The position numbers and the translations under genes were made by a program. The notes under the pieces are model-generated. The model saw only the letters and a program-made list of their open reading frames with translations, was not told the DNA's origin and did no database searches. From the NCBI GenBank assembly GCA_019321725.1, contig CM033113.1, positions 12,772,001 through 12,836,000 of the forward strand: a stretch of 64,000 nt of DNA, written 5' to 3'. The first letter of the stretch is position 1; every line of letters starts with the position of its first letter. This DNA is from Paulownia fortunei. Taxonomy: Eukaryota; Streptophyta; Magnoliopsida; Lamiales; Paulowniaceae. Below, piece by piece: positions 27,275 through 39,537 of the stretch.

Positions 27275-29005
27275 TTAACCACCGCCACCAGATCCATATT
27301 TCTTGCCAAAGGCGAGAACCTGCAATTTGTCGTAGCCAGCTAGCACACCAGCGCCTGCAACAGCTCTTAAGATGTTGGCTCCAGCACCCTTAAAGAGTGA
27401 CTTAGTTCCTTCTTTCTTGACGATCTGCTTAAATGCATCAATAGAGCTCTTATATTTGACAGCCTCTCCTGAAGTCATCATCATCCTTCTACGCACGGTA
27501 TCAATTGGGTAAGAAGCCAAGCCAGCACCAATGGTGATACCCCATCCCAGCAAGAAACTAGCTAAGAAACTATCCTGTACATACCAATACCAAGACATGT
27601 CATGTAAATAACCAGCAATTGGCAACTTCATCCTACAACAAACTTTTGCAATATGCATGAAATATGCATTATTTCATCAAACCAAGTATAATTGCATGTA
27701 AATCAATAAAGCTGAATAAGCAATACAGATCATTCATATCAAGATAGCAAATCTTTCCAAAGAAATATTGAAAATTTTATCAAATTGTTATGCTGGCTCA
27801 ATCAAATTTTGCACTAACCAATTATAACATAACACTGTGGTTTTTCACATAAAGTTCCAAAGACATTAGAAAGAAAAAATGGAGAAGCATTCAAGGGAGG
27901 ACCCAAGGAAGAAGGCCCACACAAAATAGACACAGAAGGTCAGTTACCATGTTTCTTTAGTATACCAACCTGCAACGAACCAGTTAGAACGACTGGTTTC
28001 AGCGAATCGTACATTCCAAAGTAAAGCCCACGGTAGACTATAATTCCAACACAGGAAATGTTGAATCCACGGTAAAGTCCAACAAGACCATCAGATTGAA
28101 TTGTTTTTCTGTAAACATCAATCAAACCATTGAACTGCCTTTCACCACCCTTTTTTGCAGCCTTAGCATCATTAGCCAACCGTGTTCGGGCATAATCAAG
28201 AGAGTAAACAAACAGGAGAGATGAAGCACCAGCAGCACCACCAGATGCCAAGTTTCCAGCAAACCACTTCCAGTATCCATCCCTGTCTTTCTTGAAGTTA
28301 AACAGTCTCTTGAAGTAATCTTTGAAGGCAAAGTTGAGGGCCTGCAAACACTCACAACTAGAAGCATCAGAAAATGATAGTCTAATATCACTTGATCAGT
28401 TGGTCATCACTAAATGAGAAGATGCTGCACTGGAAACTCTTGATCAGCTTTGGTAGATGCACTAATGTGATCATATCATATTTCAAGAGGAAAAACTAAT
28501 ACTATGAGACTATATTAACCTGAGTAGGGAAGTATCTGATAACATTTGCAGTGTTGCCTCTCCAGAGGGAAAGTACACCTTCTTCCTTGATAGTTCTAGC
28601 AAAGCAGTCAGAAATTCCCTTGTAAGGTTCAGACAACCGACCGGCTCTGATCATCTCATCCTGGTTTTGAATCAATAGTTTTACCCTCTCAATTGGAGCA
28701 GCGGCGGTCTTGGATACTGCAGCAGAAACCCCTCCCATGAGGAAATCCATCATAAAACTGGAAAACCCTTTTTCTTTTTCTGCTGGAGCCTGTATAAGGA
28801 AAGGGGAGATTGATGAAACGATTTCCAGGCCAGTTCCTTGGAATGATGGCATGGAAAGACTCCGCAGTCCTCCATTGACATATCCTCCAGTCAAATAGTG
28901 CAAACCAGCATTTCTAGAGTGCGTGTGAGGAGAAATACAAGAAAAAAGATAAGACTGGCCGTGTATCTTTCGAAATACGGACAGACGTTGCATACCATCC
29001 TCCAT
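27275..29005 (-). CDS. AAC: Mitochondrial ADP/ATP carrier (adenine nucleotide translocase), 3 coding exons
   Basis: Inner-membrane exchanger of mitochondrial ATP for cytosolic ADP. Coding exons are 29005-28520, 28341-27970 and 27574-27275. All introns are GT-AG and the frame is kept throughout, giving 385 residues. Residues 1-80 form a poorly conserved N-terminal extension, typical of plant carriers. Three mitochondrial-carrier repeats follow, with signatures at P104 (PIERVK), S209 (SLDYAR) and P309 (PIDTVR). The nucleotide-carrier signature RRRMMM is at 314-319, and the protein ends in a glycine-rich tail. I chose the first ATG after the leader-intron acceptor; an upstream extension would run into intron. 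The N-terminus does not start with the common plant 'M-x-D-Q' form, so it may be a divergent isoform. Introns are 178 and 395 bp. No damage is seen, and the gene is probably functional. The family-specific symbol number cannot be assigned. Confidence 0.95.
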
Positions 29006-30365
29006 GTTTGCAGTCAATGCAGTGACCTGAGGAAACAATTAATATTGAGATATAATAGCCAGTAAAAGAAATGCAGTAGACTTTTCAGAGAAATTGACCG
29101 TAAAGTTCTCTCAGAACAATAACTAGTGTTTTAAAATCTTAATCACAACTCTAAATTTTGTTAAAGATTAAGATGCAAGGTAACACTCAGCATCTATTGA
29201 GAATTCTAGAGAACCTCAACTTCCATCATTATAATACCTAGATTCCTCATCTTATATATAGATACACACAAGTATGAAGACAATCATACAGAACCAGAAA
29301 AAAATCTCAGGCAAAACAATGTTCACCAAATCTTTACAAATACAGCAAAACAATAATAACAATAACAATAACAAAGTGATGGCCGCAATTCCTTATGCCA
29401 TCTTGATATCAAGTGATGATGATTCCAATAAATTGACCCAACTCTTCCATGACCAAATTTGCAAAATCAGCAGACTAAGCTCACAATGAATTTCAAAACA
29501 AAATGGATGAAATCCTATTGACTGAATTAAGAACCAAACCAAAACTAAAATTTATTTACTAATGTAACAAAACTATATCTCCCAGTATAGTCTAATCATG
29601 AGTTATTCCTGTAAAGAAGGTAGATATCTAGTGGCAGGTTAAAAAATCCATGTCTCCTCTCATTCACCGCTTCTTATTTCTGAGAAAGAAATAACATCAA
29701 ATATATAGTAAGAGTGGCAGTTTTCTTTACCTTTAACAACTGAATTAAAGTTTTCAGCACAATCAAGACTCCCACAATTGATAGCTAATGGAAAGCCTAG
29801 ATAGTTATACCAGTAACACCGATATCATGATTACTATAGAGCACAATAGCATTAGTCGGGCAGCACGAACGATAACAACAATAACCACTTCATATTCAAT
29901 TCTCCACGTTTAGTACCTTCCAGCTTCGGCAATTGAGAAAAACCAAAAGTCCATAATCGAAAAAACGAAAAATCTCCACTAAACACAATCTACAATAAAG
30001 TACAACTCGATCCACCATCACTTCCACTCAGAATCAAATAAAGCAAATCATTTCCAGCAACAAAACATGAAACTACGAATTGGCAAACATAAAATCGCCA
30101 ACACAATCAGTAATCAACTAAACTCAAGCATAATCAAACATGTTTTCAAAAATTAAAAAAAAAAAAAAAAAGCATCAAGCTATAAACAAGAAACGACATG
30201 CACAGCAGCACCATATAGGAATAAATGAAAATTCATCGCAAAAATCAAAACGGAGTAATGAACCTGAAAATGATTAAGCAACAAAGAACAAGAATATTCT
30301 GGTACCTGTGAAAGGTCGCGAGAAAGAAGAAAAAATGGGGATTCAAGAATCAGTTTGGAGGATGA
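29006..30365 (-). other. 5' UTR of the ADP/ATP carrier gene with a leader intron
   Basis: A plausible non-coding first exon runs from about 30,365 to 30,306 and ends CACAG|GTACC. The matching acceptor is TTTCCTCAG|GTCACT, with the second exon starting at 29,026, 21 bases before the ATG. That gives a 1,279-bp leader intron. Leader introns are common in plant carrier genes. The exact start of transcription is inferred. The intron contains a short AAC/AAT microsatellite near 29,345-29,372 and a poly-A run near 30,155. Confidence 0.6.
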
Positions 30366-30390
30366 TCGAGATATGTAGAAGTCTGACTGG

Positions 30391-30400
30391 GATATATATA
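30391..30400 (-). promoter_or_regulatory. TATA box of the ADP/ATP carrier gene
   Basis: Minus strand reads TTATATATATC, about 30 bases upstream of the proposed first exon. Position and sequence fit a plant TATA box. Confidence 0.5.
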
Positions 30401-30479
30401 AGTAGTGTGTGTTATGAGGACTAGGGTTTTGTTGCAGTTACCGATCTCGCCCTGTTAATTTCCCCAAATTCCTACTTGG

Positions 30480-30887
30480 CATTGGCAAATTCCATACATG
30501 AGGGGAACTTTTGGGATGAAATTATTTATTTAACAATATTTTCTTAAAATATATTTTCCTATTCTTAAAAAATTTAAAAAAAACAGATTCATTACTATAC
30601 ATATATTATAATTCTATTATATATATATATACACATTTATACATATTCAATTCATCATATATATTTATATTTTTTAATCATTATATAATATAAAAATAAT
30701 GTACACTGATATAAAATGATGATATAACACCACTAATTTAATAAAATTCATAAAATATCTATAATATAAAATATCTTCTTTAAAAATAAAATCAAATATA
30801 TTTTACATTTCCTAATATATTTCTCAAAATATATTTCCCCATAAGATTTTTCTCGAAAAACTCAAAATGAAACCAAACAAAGCCTAA
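30480..30887. other. AT-rich intergenic DNA
   Basis: Contains TA-rich simple sequence around 30,600-30,700. No gene or RNA is seen. Confidence 0.5.
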
Positions 30888-31336
30888 GTCCTTGTTTGTT
30901 TTCATTTTTTGTATTAATCATTTTTAAATGCATTTTATTTTTGCATTGACTTTTTGTGGAAAAATACAAATATATTTGGGTATAGTGTAAAATATTGACT
31001 TTATTCATTTGAAAATGATATTTTAGTATAACAGTTATCATAATTTTTATGTCTCATCATTCATATTATATTTGATTAAAAATTTATTATACAATTTATT
31101 ATGAATCCTATTAAAATTAAAAACTATTATATAATTGGTTAGTGAATTTTATTATTATATCAAACATTAATGATGTGGGTCACTTTGACTAAATAAGTAT
31201 TTACTTTTGAAATTAATAGTTATAAGTATAAAAATCAAACTAAGTGTAAATTTATTAACATGGGTAAAAATAAATATTTGTTATAATTTAAATAATAAAA
31301 TGGCAAAAATAGAAAATAAAAATAAAACCAACAAGG
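30888..31336. mobile_element. Probable MITE, about 449 bp
   Basis: The left end reads 'gtccttgtttgttttcattt'. The right end, in reverse complement, reads 'ccttgttggttttattttta', giving imperfect terminal inverted repeats of about 20 bp. The element is flanked on both sides by 'cctaa', a candidate 5-bp target-site duplication. The inside is AT-rich and non-coding. The superfamily is not assigned; short elements with 'CCTTGTTTG' ends are common near plant genes. Confidence 0.45.
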
Positions 31337-32224
31337 CCTAATATTTTTTTTATAACTTTTTTGAATTTTTTTTGGGCCTTTCAATATAGTTAATAACGCA
31401 AATTCAAGTACGGATTGAACTGGACAATTTTTGAAATCCTCTAATTTCGAACATTATAGAACGTACTAAGAATAAAATTCTCTAATTTGTAACATTTCTT
31501 GAATCTACTAAGAATACAATGTAAATATCCACAAAATGTCAATTGAAGCTCTAGTGTCGAGCTTCCAAACTAGTGAATAATGTCATGTGCTTTGAAGAAT
31601 ATTCCTATATCAATAGCACAGAGATCATGGACAAGTTCCATGGCAATTTAAAACTATTTAGATATCATTGATCTCGATTACCTTTCACAAACAAGAAGAG
31701 GAGATTGCATTAGTATATGTATTTTAGATTTTCTTGGTGGAAATTTTTCAATGTTTTTAAAGGGAAAGAGAATTGACTTTATAACAAATAGGCTTTGCAA
31801 ACGTGCAAAACCACCCACTAGTTGACAAAAACACATTGTACATATATACATATATATAGTATTATATAATCAAGATTTGTTCCAAATTCTAAACCATAAA
31901 AGACATCGGGGAAAATGAAGACTGGAATTGGAATTTAAACAATATATATGAAAGTAAACAATTGATATAAACTATTTTTTTTTTTATATAAACCGAAAAT
32001 AATAACAACTAAATAATACAGTTTGCATAATAAATAAATAAATCACATGAATCATAATATAGAAAAATTTGAAACTTTACTTGATATTTAGAACAAGGAT
32101 TTTGATATAGAAACTTGGGTTTTGCAAGAAAAATATTGAATATACATTATGTAAAATCAAAACAAATATTAAATTACAAATAGAACTCTGAGACTTCTGC
32201 CTTGGTTTTCTGAATTTGCCTTAC

Positions 32225-32231
32225 TTTTATA
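32225..32231 (-). promoter_or_regulatory. Candidate viral TATA box, block A
   Basis: Minus strand TTCTATAAAAG, in the intergenic region downstream of ORF2, where caulimovirids carry their genomic promoter. The same motif is present in block D at 51,021-51,027. Confidence 0.45.
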
Positions 32232-32599
32232 GAAGTTCTTCTTGCAACTGTTCGTACTTGAAATCTTCATTTGGAATACGCCATCACTTCTTTATTGAAT
32301 GCTTTTGCTTTGGCATTTGCATGCTAAGGGACTTTGTTTGCTTTTGTTCTGATGGTGTCATCCCTGCCTTTGGAAGTTTGGTATTCATCTAATAAGGGAT
32401 TTGTATCAAGATTTGCTTTTGTTCTGTCATCCGCATGTTGAGGGTCTTTATGGGTATCATTTCTTGCCTTTGGAACTTTGTGTTTTTTTTCCTTTTTAAG
32501 TCCAGAGTACTAAATTACCCCAAAATTTTGAATTTGCAACTATTTTTCACCAGAAATTGATATATATATATATATATATTCTTGTATTTTTTTTTCCAA

Positions 32600-33744
32600 T
32601 TAAGACTAAAAATTCCGAAAGAATCATCTTCATTGTCGTCTGCTAGGTTAACTGATCCCGAGGAGCTTGCCCTGTCACTTTGATGTTCTTGCAAGATTTT
32701 TTCTATTTCTTCTTCTATGATTGCTTGGGCTAGTCTTGCAGCAAGATTTATTTCCTAATAAGAAATTGCTCTTCTTGTGAGTTGATCTGTTTGCCCAAAT
32801 TTGTGGTTAATTTGCAATATTTTTTATGTTGTTGGTACCATGTAATAACTGCTGGGTTTTCAAAATTTGCAGTTGTCATTCCTATCCACCACTTAACATG
32901 AACTTTTTTCTCTAAAGAAAAAATATTCATTTCGAGGTTGATGGTAGTGATTTGGAAATTATGATCGATTTTGAAAATTCAAGTAATAATGAATTGAAGA
33001 TAAAATTTTAGTAGGCATGGAACATGTGCCCTCATATAGGGTGGATTGAGTAAATTTTGAGAGAAATAATTGTGTGCTTCTTAGACATTTTGTGGTAATA
33101 TTTCGAGGATGGGTCCAAAAATTTTCCACCAAAGAAGTGACCAGTTTGGGATTTTGTGGGCAATATCAAGAAGTTCGATATTGAGAACAAAAAAGTATGA
33201 CATGGAATTTGTTGAATTTTGTTATAGAAGAAATTTAGTCCAACCATCCACATAATGCCAATAAGAGATTAATGGATATTGTTTGTTGGGCATTTGTTTG
33301 TGGCCATAGGGATTTTCGTCGCTCCAACCTTGTAGAGTAAAAATGGAGTTGATGTGGATTTTGCGGCAGCCAATTTAGTGGAGTTGATTGGGGCTCCTTT
33401 GGATGGCTTATTTTGAACATACATAGATTTGGTGGAAGTGAGAATATCTTCATAGTATTGTTGTGTTTTGAGTGGGACTTCATAGACTCGGAGATATCTT
33501 TCATCAAAAATATAGTTTGCCATATTGGTGGGATTACTTTGAGTGTGGTCACTGATCCAATCATCATCAATGATGCAATCAAAAAGGAACTTATCTTTTT
33601 CAAAATATTGGGACATAGTTTGTGTGGGAATTGGGGTATTTCATGTTTGTAGAGTGTTTTTAAAGGTTTGAGTTAGTTTGGAGGGGGGCAGAGGAATTGG
33701 TTTTCAAAGTGGTGTGAATCTATTTGTAATTTGGATTGTGGTTT
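32600..33744 (-). pseudogene. Florendovirus-like ORF2, block A (remnant)
   Basis: Second viral ORF, downstream of the polyprotein. Conserved stretches can be followed through frame changes: 'QYFEKDKF', 'WISDHTQSNPTNMANYIFD', 'KTQQYYEDIL', a W/aromatic-rich segment, and an acidic C-terminus 'NLADDNEDD' near 32,620-32,650. The function of this ORF in florendoviruses is not known. Its position corresponds to the transactivator gene of other caulimovirids, but I see no diagnostic transactivator motif. The copy is inactivated by stops, frameshifts and the insertion of the LTR element in its 5' part. Confidence 0.65.
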
Positions 33745-33749
33745 GTGGT

Positions 33750-35519
33750 TGATAAGTGTATATTTTGACATATTTTTTGTATCAAATTCTTTATAATTTT
33801 CTTGCTTTATTCTTGTTAATGTTATAATTTTATTAATATTTTGTGTTAGGGAATTAATAACAAAAAGCAATCAAAAAGAGTAAAAAAAATCCAAAGAAGA
33901 CAACACGTTTCGTGAACAAGTTGGTTGATAATATTTCATTAGATCAAATAATTATCACAATTAGAAAAAAGGGCTATTTTTGCCTAAAGCCATCATTTGT
34001 GGATCAAAATATATGCAAGAAATCATTTAAACTTTACAAGTGATTATTGGGTTTGCATTAAATTCAAAATAAACATGTTTTCAAACTTGTGCAATTTTCA
34101 TGTTTTGGGCATAACTCTATATTCAAAATCCCTATAGACCTAAATCTTACTTTATTTGAAAGTGAATATATTTAACTACAACTTTGATGTTGGAAGCTTG
34201 ACCATTTTAGCCTTGATTATAGTAGAAAATTCATCCAAGTATGTGTATTAAAAAAGATCTATCTATGCTGACACATTTATTGGAAAAGATTTATCTATGC
34301 TGACACATTTCCTTAAATCAAGCATAACTTTCTTCTTAGTAGTTAGAATTAGGTGATTCAAGTTGAAAAATAAAGTTAACTGAAAAATACACAGTTTCAC
34401 ATTCCAAAATCATGATTTCAAGGAAAAAAATATGTGACAAAATTCGAATCTAAAAAAGATATATGAATTTAGAGCATATTGAAAGTAAATTTGGAGTGCA
34501 TTTGGAGATGCCAATTTGGACACTCTTCTACTATAAATAGGGGCTCTTAGATGTCATTCAAGATATACAAAAACCCTTAAAGGAGGAAAGAAAGCTTTAT
34601 TGTTGTCTTTCTTTAGGCTATGTTTTCTAGTAATAATAGAAATATTTTCTCTAGTTTCCCTTCTATTTTTAGTATTTTCTACTTTCATTATGTCTTTGTA
34701 AATTTTATTTAGGTGAGGAGAAAGGGTGAACCTCTTGATGGAGAAAGATGAATGGTTATAAAGGTGCATAATATTCAGGTGTGTTGTATTATTATTTTAA
34801 TTTTTGATTGAAACCCTCCTTATTTAGTGGCGATTCTTGATTTATGTATCACCAATGACACAATAAATACTTGAGTTCTTTTAACTTATTATATGATTCT
34901 ACTATACCAACGGCTAATGTGAGACATTGATTTGTTATATATAAAGGTCTGCATAAATACTTAATCTCACAAATAAGTGTTGGCATTAAAAACCTTCTTA
35001 TTTAGTAGGGATTCTTGATTTATGTATCACCAATGGCACAACAAATACTTGGGTTCATTTAGATTATTGTACGATTTTACTACACTAACTGGTAACATGA
35101 AAATTGATTTGTTCTAGACAAAGGTGTGCATAAAATTTCATAAATAAATATTGGTGTTAAAAGATAATTTGTAAATAGTAAGACAATATCATGATTACCT
35201 TAATGCAAACATCTTCCCATTAGAACCTTCATTGTGTATGAATTCTAATAGTGGCATTTAAAAGAGGTGAAAATAATAATAAATAACCATTCTTCTATCC
35301 AAAACTTAAGAGCGCATCTCTAAACCTGAGTACATTTACTTTGATTTATTAGTTATAGCCTAAATTTTTCTTTATAATCAAAACCACATCCAGCCTATGT
35401 TTTATGAAATATAAATCCGAAAACTTCAAACAACTTTTCTGTAAATCGACCTCAGACTTTCGAAAAATTTATTACTTGACACAACATGTACTTGGGTTTG
35501 CAACCTTAAAGTTGTTGCA
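33750..35519 (+). repeat. 5' LTR (1,770 bp)
   Basis: Begins TGATAAGTGTATATTTTG and ends CTTAAAGTTGTTGCA. It aligns over its whole length with the 3' LTR apart from the SINE. It contains a direct duplication of about 178 bp: the segment at 34,814 beginning 'ccctccttatttagtgg' recurs at 34,992 as 'ccttcttatttagtagg'. The solo LTR at 48.6 kb has this segment only once. Confidence 0.88.
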
Positions 35520-36610
35520 AAATACCTCACTCAAGTACAAGCGGACAAACTTATTTAGATGCTTCGAAATTATGAGACAGTAATTGGATGGACGATGTCT
35601 TTGATAGCATATATTAATGAGTGATGAAGGAGGCAATGTCGAGCTAAGGACATTAAACCAAGCACTTGTTGGGAGGCAACCTAATAGATGAAAAAAAAGG
35701 CTATGAGAGCTGATAATCACATATTTGCTTTCTATAACTCTCATTCTCTTTTCTTTTTATCCATTTTTTTTTTCTATTTTATTTTATCCTAATCGAAAAT
35801 GCTTGCTAATAATGTGGTAGGTAGAATTTTTTTTTTTTAGATTTTGTCATGCAAGAGCACATGGTAGTCACATTTTAACAAAGAAAATCGCTGCAAAGAT
35901 CTTGCTGTGCAAATTTTGTTGACCCATTCTTTTCAAAAATACTTACACTTTTTACAAAAATTATGAAAATTATCAAAAATTAGAATCCTTCCTGGTTAAG
36001 TGGCGGATAACGGTATCCATGGCTATTGAAGTCGGATTTATCAGTTTTCCAAACAACTGATAAAAAAATAAAACAAAACAAAACAAAAATGCAACTTCCT
36101 TAGGAGTGGTTTCTAAAAATCATGAAGATGAAATTCAGTTCATTATGGATGAACTGAGTAAGAAGTCTTTAGATGACATTATATTGACCATTGATATACA
36201 TTCATGTGAATTAGTACATTGTGCAATTCTTGATTTAAAGAATCACTTTTAGGATGAATATGAGTGTTATAGTTTTGAGAATCTGACATTAAAAGATCAT
36301 GTTTGCTAATTTGTAAGAAAATTAGATGGGAAGTATATCCTCTACCCAAAGAGGGCGTTTAAGTCGTTATTAGGTGTAAAACCAAAGAAAGATATGAGCC
36401 ACAGTCACAACTACGTGTACATTCACGTGTAGTAGTTAATGTTTTTTCAAACTTTGTGTCCTTATTTTCAATCTTTCTTACAAAATAAAAAAACATGCAA
36501 TAAATGAATTCCCTGTTCATAGCTTAATAAATAGCGCTGTACTTACTCTATTTTTGCACAACTCACTTTTAAAAATAAAAATAAAAATAGAATTATCTTC
36601 CACTCGCAAG
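35520..36610 (+). other. Internal region of the LTR element, 5' part, unrecognised
   Basis: No standard primer-binding site is recognised directly after the LTR ('aaatacctcactcaagtac'). Bases 36,090-36,350 read for about 55 codons with one acidic/hydrophobic segment ('EIQFIMDELSKKSLDDII') before a stop, which suggests degenerate coding sequence of unknown origin. No known domain is recognised. The stretch 36,340-36,610 is AT-rich and non-coding. Confidence 0.4.
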
Positions 36611-37239
36611 TTCAACTATATTTGTGTCTTTTGTGAAACCAATCTAGAAAAAAATTGTGAGTTTATAGGGGCAACCAATAAACTTGAATGAACTTTAGCA
36701 TAAAGAAAAATTCATTTAGTGTGTGGGGGAGGCAGTTTGAGGTTAATGGAGAGTGTTGCTACTTCTGCTCATGAACGAGGTGTCAAAGTTTTAGGAGTTA
36801 TTTTAAAACCTTTAACAGTATAGAAATCACATGTATGGCCATCGGAGATGAGCTAAAAGTGTCATATATTCAGGACATAATGCCTAACATGTGAAACAAT
36901 GCGGATGCATTCATCACTTTACCTGATGGTTTTGGTACATTAGAGGAATTATTCGAAGTTATCTCTTAGGCAAAACTCAACATTCACCAGAAATCTATAA
37001 GTATTCTTAATGTTAATGGTTTCTTTGAGGGTTTGCTATCTTTTGTGGATCATACTATACAAAAAGGTTTTATTTCACCTTCTGCGAGATGAATTCTCAT
37101 TTATGCTCCAACATCTAACCAACTGTTTGATCAACTACTAGTATATATGCCAGAACCTGATCCAACCTTGGCTCGCGTGGATTGGTCCAATAGGGACAAT
37201 GATCAAAAATGCAAAATGAATTTGACTCTCAACATGTGA
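36611..37239 (+). pseudogene. LOG-like: LOG-like cytokinin riboside 5'-monophosphate phosphoribohydrolase, captured intronless copy
   Basis: LOG enzymes release active cytokinin bases from their nucleotides in the cytosol. The translation follows the plant LOG family nearly end to end (about 209 codons against 210-220). It opens with 'FNYICVFCETN', then 'CGGGSLRLMESV' (the GGGS nucleotide-binding loop, with LMG changed to LME) and 'RGVKVLGVI'. After a frame change near 36,815 it continues 'NADAFITLPDGFGTLEELFE' (family motif PGGxGTxxE, first G changed to D), 'LNIHQKSISILNVNGFFEGL' and 'FISPSAR'. Stops interrupt it at several places (for example after 'NKLE', 'NM', 'EVIS' and 'SAR'). Plant LOG genes are split by several introns, but none are seen here, so a spliced transcript was probably captured. 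It lies entirely inside the LTR element and is dead. Confidence 0.78.
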
Positions 37240-38955
37240 AATTTATCCTTAATAGTTTCAACTAATAGTTTATATATTGTGTTGTTTTAGCTTTATTTTC
37301 CAATAAGTCATATTTCAGGTAATATCTTCTAAACTCACTTTCCTACCTATTTTTGACATTAGGGACATTGTCTCGATTAGGTTGGGGGAGGGGATATTTG
37401 ATATCATATCTTGCATATTTAATGTGCATTTTTCTAGTTTTTTTTTAAAAAAGAAAAAAAATCTTTTAAACGTGTTTTCTTTTAGGCCGTTGAAATCATG
37501 AAAAAGGGTGGCAAAGTAAAGAGTAACTTTAACCCTCCTAAGACGTACCTCTATATTTTTTGGGGGGAAACATGGTAAGTTTGTAAAGTTTTTAACAAAA
37601 ATTTATGAATTATCAAAATTTTTTTGAGTCGTCGATATTCTCCAACTTCAATGATTAAAATCAAGTACGAATAATGTGGTTTGATTGATGATGAGTGTCG
37701 TTTTGGACTTTGATATTATTTTTTGGTTAATATATTTTTGTGATAATTGTTTTCAAATATTTTTGCACAAATAGTTATGTTATTCAGTGTGGGGACAAGC
37801 ATGTCAAAATAAGTAGTTCTTATGCCTCATTTTAATCATCACTTGGATTTTCGACATGTATGGGTTATATAGAACTTTTTGTTTTGGTCTGTTGAGGTGA
37901 ACGATTGATTGAGCACCACTTGAAAAATAATTAAGGCATTAGGCTTTCTTGCACCATAGCCAAATCAGCTTATTCCGCATGTGATGCTCCAAGTGAACAT
38001 TCCTAGAGTAAGCCACTTTGAGCCTTTCAATGAATAAGCTTTTTCTATGGTAACCTAATTTTCGTACCTAGTCTAAATATACTATTATCCTACCTTTGTT
38101 ATAAAAATAATTTGGAGGTTAAGAGATATTCTATTGACAAGATGAGCTTACAAAAGAAATTTGGGTTATAATATAAGATAAGTGTGGGGGAGTTTCTCTT
38201 CTTTAAAACAAAAGTCACAAAGTGTTAAAAATTTGATGAGTTGCAACTAAAAAATAAGATATGGAAAAATCAATAAGAATGATGAAGAAAGGTCCAATTC
38301 AATAACAATAGGCCCCGATGTTGAAATTCCTAAAGTATGAGAATTTTTCATTTATAAATTCTATGTCTCTAATCCATGAAGTTTTTAGAACTTTTGTTGC
38401 ATCCTATCCTTTTATTTCTTAACCACATCACTACCCCTTGACCCCATTACAACCTTTGTTGAAGACCTTTTGATTTTCTATGGTGCATTCGGTATAATGG
38501 AGATTTGTACCAAATGAAGAGCATATAATGTTTAACTCTTCCATTAGAGATTGAGTGATAGTTTTTATGAGGTTCTATGGGAATACATTTGTTTGAAACA
38601 TGCATGGTTTTGTCATTGTTGACATTAACTATTCACACACACACTTGAGTATGCTTATCATGGAAATATATTGACTTTTGAATAACTAAGGGTTAGATTC
38701 AACACTTGTTTGATTTCATTTCCATATTACTTTATTGCTTCATGAGAATAATGGTTGGAAGTTAGTTATCATAGGTGTTTGTGGGTATTACCACTAGAAA
38801 CCCTCATGAGACTATAACTCGTCTTCTATGAGCCACCTAGGGGTTTAAAGACTTGTTGCATATCTAAATACAATTGTGATTTCCTATGAAAGTGAATTAG
38901 TTAGGTTTGTTTTAGGCTTGCTCAAGGACGAGCAAGTGTTAAGTGTGAGGGAATT
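37240..38955 (+). other. Internal region of the LTR element, 3' part, non-coding
   Basis: Resembles the non-coding tail of plant Ty3/gypsy elements: 'gggacattgtctcgattagg' followed by 'ttgggggagggga' (37,365-37,397), 'aagtgtgggggag' near 38,180, and a polypurine tract before 38,956. No readable protein is seen. Confidence 0.5.
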
Positions 38956-39506
38956 TGATAAGTGTATATTTTGATATATTTTTATATCAAATCCTTTATA
39001 CTTTCCTTGCTTTGTTCTTGTTAATATTATAAATTTATTAATGTTTTATGTTAGGGAATCAATGAACAAAAAGAGATCAATAAAGGATCAAAATAAAATT
39101 AAACAAGATAACACGTTTCGTGAGCAAGGGGAGATAATATTTTATTAGATGAAAGAAGCATCATAACTAGAAGAAAAGAAATATTTTTGCCTAAGTCCAT
39201 CATGTGTAGATCAAAATATATGCAAGAGCCCCTGCGGGCATGGCGCAGCGGTAAGACATGAGGAGAAAAATATGAGCACCGTGGGTTCGAATTACTTTGA
39301 TGGCAGGAGCGTAGCCTACCTGTATCCGCCCTTCTGGGGGTACCTTGTCGTGCTGTAGGTGTGTCCATTGGCAGGGTGACCTATACGGAGGTTTGACCTG
39401 TGTGTGTATAGGTTGTGCCACCGTATTTACACGGAGGGCAAACTAGGGGGAAAAACCGTCCTCTCCTAAAAACTAGTCAGGAGAAGCCCAGAACCTGGGT
39501 CATCAA

Positions 39507-39537
<31 letters not shown>

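Larger units (their letters stand above)
31860..33749 (-). mobile_element. Endogenous pararetrovirus block A (ORF2 and intergenic region), broken by the LTR element
   Basis: Minus-strand remnant of a caulimovirid genome: ORF2 (from about 33,749 down to 32,600) and the downstream non-coding region to about 31,860. It is homologous to block D at 50,640-52,440. It continues beyond the LTR retrotransposon at 41,073-41,275. The two parts are joined at the same point in block D, which proves that the element inserted here. The block stops near 31,860, just short of where the primer-binding site would lie. Confidence 0.85.

Noticed and set aside
28122..28391. Second frame overlapping carrier exon 2
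   Set aside because: A shadow of the carrier exon, which has the conserved protein in another frame.
29006..29038. Extending the ADP/ATP carrier upstream of the ATG at 29,005
   Set aside because: The extension lacks an ATG and runs across a good splice acceptor (TTTCCTCAG), so the added residues would be intron.
33413..33652. Plus-strand frame over viral ORF2
   Set aside because: Antisense to viral ORF2, which is the conserved reading. The similar antisense frame at 41,137-41,502 is rejected for the same reason.
39236..39300. A functional tRNA gene
   Set aside because: The A and B boxes are present, but the sequence cannot fold into an acceptor stem with a closing 3' half. Target duplication and tail show a SINE.
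39099..39421. Short proteins in the 3' LTR region
   Set aside because: They lie across the SINE, whose higher GC content leaves open frames by chance.
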